Shown piece after piece: positions 5,077-5,942 of a DNA stretch of 5,942 bases. The position numbers were made by a program, and so were the translations under genes. The stretch is from DASUTW01 sp035513995 (GTDB taxonomy: Bacteria > Actinomycetota > UBA4738 > CALAEC01), in the NCBI GenBank assembly GCA_035513995.1, contig DATKBL010000066.1, positions 1-5,942 on the forward strand, given 5' to 3'. The notes beneath the pieces are model-generated. The model was not told the origin of the DNA and did not search any database. It saw nothing but the letters and a program-made list of their open reading frames with translations. Numbering within the stretch: the first letter of the stretch is position 1; each line of letters starts with the position of its first letter.

Positions 5077-5757
5077 ATGCGCCGACGGGTCGCGCTGCTG
5101 CTGCTGGTCGCCGCCGGGGTCGTGGCGAGCATCTCCGCCGGGCCCGTCTTCAGCCCCTCCGCGGAGGCACGACCGGTCCGGGAGATCCACTCGGGCCGCA
5201 TCTCGGCCCTGGTGCCCACGAAGTGGGACTTCCGCCCGATGCCGACGACGGTCCACGCCGCCGAGGGGATCCAGGCGTCGGGTGACCTCCAGCAGTGGGG
5301 CTCGCCCGGGCGCCGCGAGATGGGGCTCGAGGCCTACTGGGTGGACGCCGCCGAGGTCGGGCTGCCGTCCGACTACTACTACCTGGCCGCAGAGGGGCCC
5401 GCGATGACGCGCCTCCCCCTCGGCGCCGGGTGCAGGCGCGATCGGTTCGAGGTGCTCACGAACCGTCGCCCCATCTTCGACCGGCGGCGTCATTCCGCCG
5501 GCGACTACGTGGCCACCGCCGGGGGCAAGTGCTTCACGCGCGGCGGGACGAGCCGGTGGGTGTCCTTCGTCGCGGCGCCCGGCTACGGGCCGGTCAGGCG
5601 GATCGGGATCGCGGAATCGGGCCTCTACTTCGCGGTGGTGATGGTCCCCGACGGCCCGCATGCTCATCAGCGCGCCGAGCGGCTGCTCTCCACGGTCTCC
5701 TTCGGAGGGACAGAGGTGCGGGAGTTCCTCGACACGGCGAGCCGCCAGGTCCGCTAG
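5077..5757 (+). CDS. Secreted protein of unknown function
   Basis: I do not recognise a family for this 226-residue protein. It begins with a clear Sec signal peptide: arginines at 2-4, a hydrophobic core at 5-22, and an AEA motif at 29-31 that predicts cleavage before R32. There is no lipobox cysteine, and no later membrane helix is evident, so it should be exported. The mature part has only two cysteines, C119 and C152, which could form a disulfide. It is rich in Arg, Gly and aromatic residues, with SDYYYLA near 98-104 and a C-terminal segment (RIGIAESGLYFAVVMVPDG, 175-193) that looks like alternating beta strands plus a helix. That end loosely recalls PsbP/Mog1-like folds, but this is weak. 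The ATG has GAGGGGG 9 nt upstream. It follows the response regulator on the same strand, so co-transcription or control by it is possible. Its stop overlaps that of gcvT. Confidence 0.85.
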   Translation: MRRRVALLLLVAAGVVASISAGPVFSPSAEARPVREIHSGRISALVPTKWDFRPMPTTVHAAEGIQASGDLQQWGSPGRREMGLEAYWVDAAEVGLPSDYYYLAAEGPAMTRLPLGAGCRRDRFEVLTNRRPIFDRRRHSAGDYVATAGGKCFTRGGTSRWVSFVAAPGYGPVRRIGIAESGLYFAVVMVPDGPHAHQRAERLLSTVSFGGTEVREFLDTASRQVR

Positions 5758-5942
5758 CCCTTCGGGCTCCGGTCCACGAACGGCGGGCGCACCACCTCGG
5801 CCTCGGCGGCCTTCCCTCGGACGTCGACCTCCACGGTCTCGCTGAGCTCGACCACGCGATCGAGGTACGCCATGGCGATGCCTACGCGCAGCGTGGGCGA
5901 GAACGAGCCGCTCGTGGTCTCCCCCACGAGCCGCCCCCCCTG
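5754..5942 (-). CDS. gcvT: Aminomethyltransferase GcvT, C-terminal end (partial)
   Basis: The frame enters from the right edge and ends at a TAG at 5756-5754, giving the last 62 residues. The segment GETTSGSFSPTLRVGIAMAY, then VDVRGKAAEAEVVRPPFV, matches the C-terminal barrel of the glycine cleavage T protein (typically G-x-TSG-x-SPTL-x-x-x-IAxAY, then V-x-VRGK-x-x-x-A-x-VV-x-PPFV). GcvT transfers the methylene group of the aminomethyl-lipoyl H protein to tetrahydrofolate, releasing ammonia. The folate- and lipoate-binding parts lie outside the window, so intactness cannot be judged. The YgfZ/CAF17 paralogues share the fold, but the TSGSFSPTL and VRGK motifs favour GcvT. It is convergent with the secreted-protein gene, and the two stops share CTAG. 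Confidence 0.88.
   Translation of the reverse strand, partial: QGGRLVGETTSGSFSPTLRVGIAMAYLDRVVELSETVEVDVRGKAAEAEVVRPPFVDRSPKG

Overview
The window is high-GC bacterial DNA with strong G/C bias at third codon positions, several GTG starts and very tight gene packing. The gene set (suf-type Fe-S assembly, a NuoA-type complex I subunit, monofunctional proline dehydrogenase, NarL-type regulator, glycine cleavage T protein) fits a free-living, respiring high-GC bacterium. An actinobacterial lineage is my best guess, from the SufT/DUF59 style and TANNNT-like promoters, but the sequence alone does not settle the phylum. There are no RNA genes, CRISPR arrays, insertion sequences or phage genes. The very long ORFs that run across the window in other frames are GC-driven shadows.

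Layout. (1) Positions 1-1411, minus strand: a three-gene operon read leftwards. It starts with a 49-residue YHS-domain metal-binding protein. A NuoA-like subunit follows, its GTG start abutting the YHS stop codon. Last is a gene that overlaps nuoA by 10 nt and runs off the left edge. This gene is easy to miss because it starts with GTG and has no stop in the window. It encodes a cysteine-free protein that looks like a degenerate NuoB domain joined to a degenerate NuoD N-terminal domain. (2) Positions 1494-2435, plus strand: proline dehydrogenase, divergent from the YHS operon. (3) Positions 2440-4296, minus strand: a DUF59 (SufT-like) gene followed by sufB; sufB ends 4 nt from the proline dehydrogenase stop, inside a perfect palindrome made of both stop codons. 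(4) Positions 4397-5023, plus strand: a LuxR/NarL-type response regulator, divergent from the DUF59 gene. (5) Positions 5077-5757, plus strand: a secreted protein of unknown function. (6) Positions 5754-5942, minus strand: the C-terminal end of GcvT, whose TAG stop overlaps the secreted-protein stop in a shared CTAG.

How the parts may work together. The DUF59-SufB pair belongs to Fe-S cluster assembly, but sufC, sufD, sufS and sufU are not beside it. The left operon holds complex I-related subunits that lack hallmark residues: no N2-cluster cysteines, no quinone-site His motif, and an altered NuoA loop. This suggests an accessory or divergent complex I-type assembly rather than the standard nuoABCD start. 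Proline dehydrogenase feeds electrons to the same quinone pool. The most interesting item is the NuoB/NuoD-like fusion.
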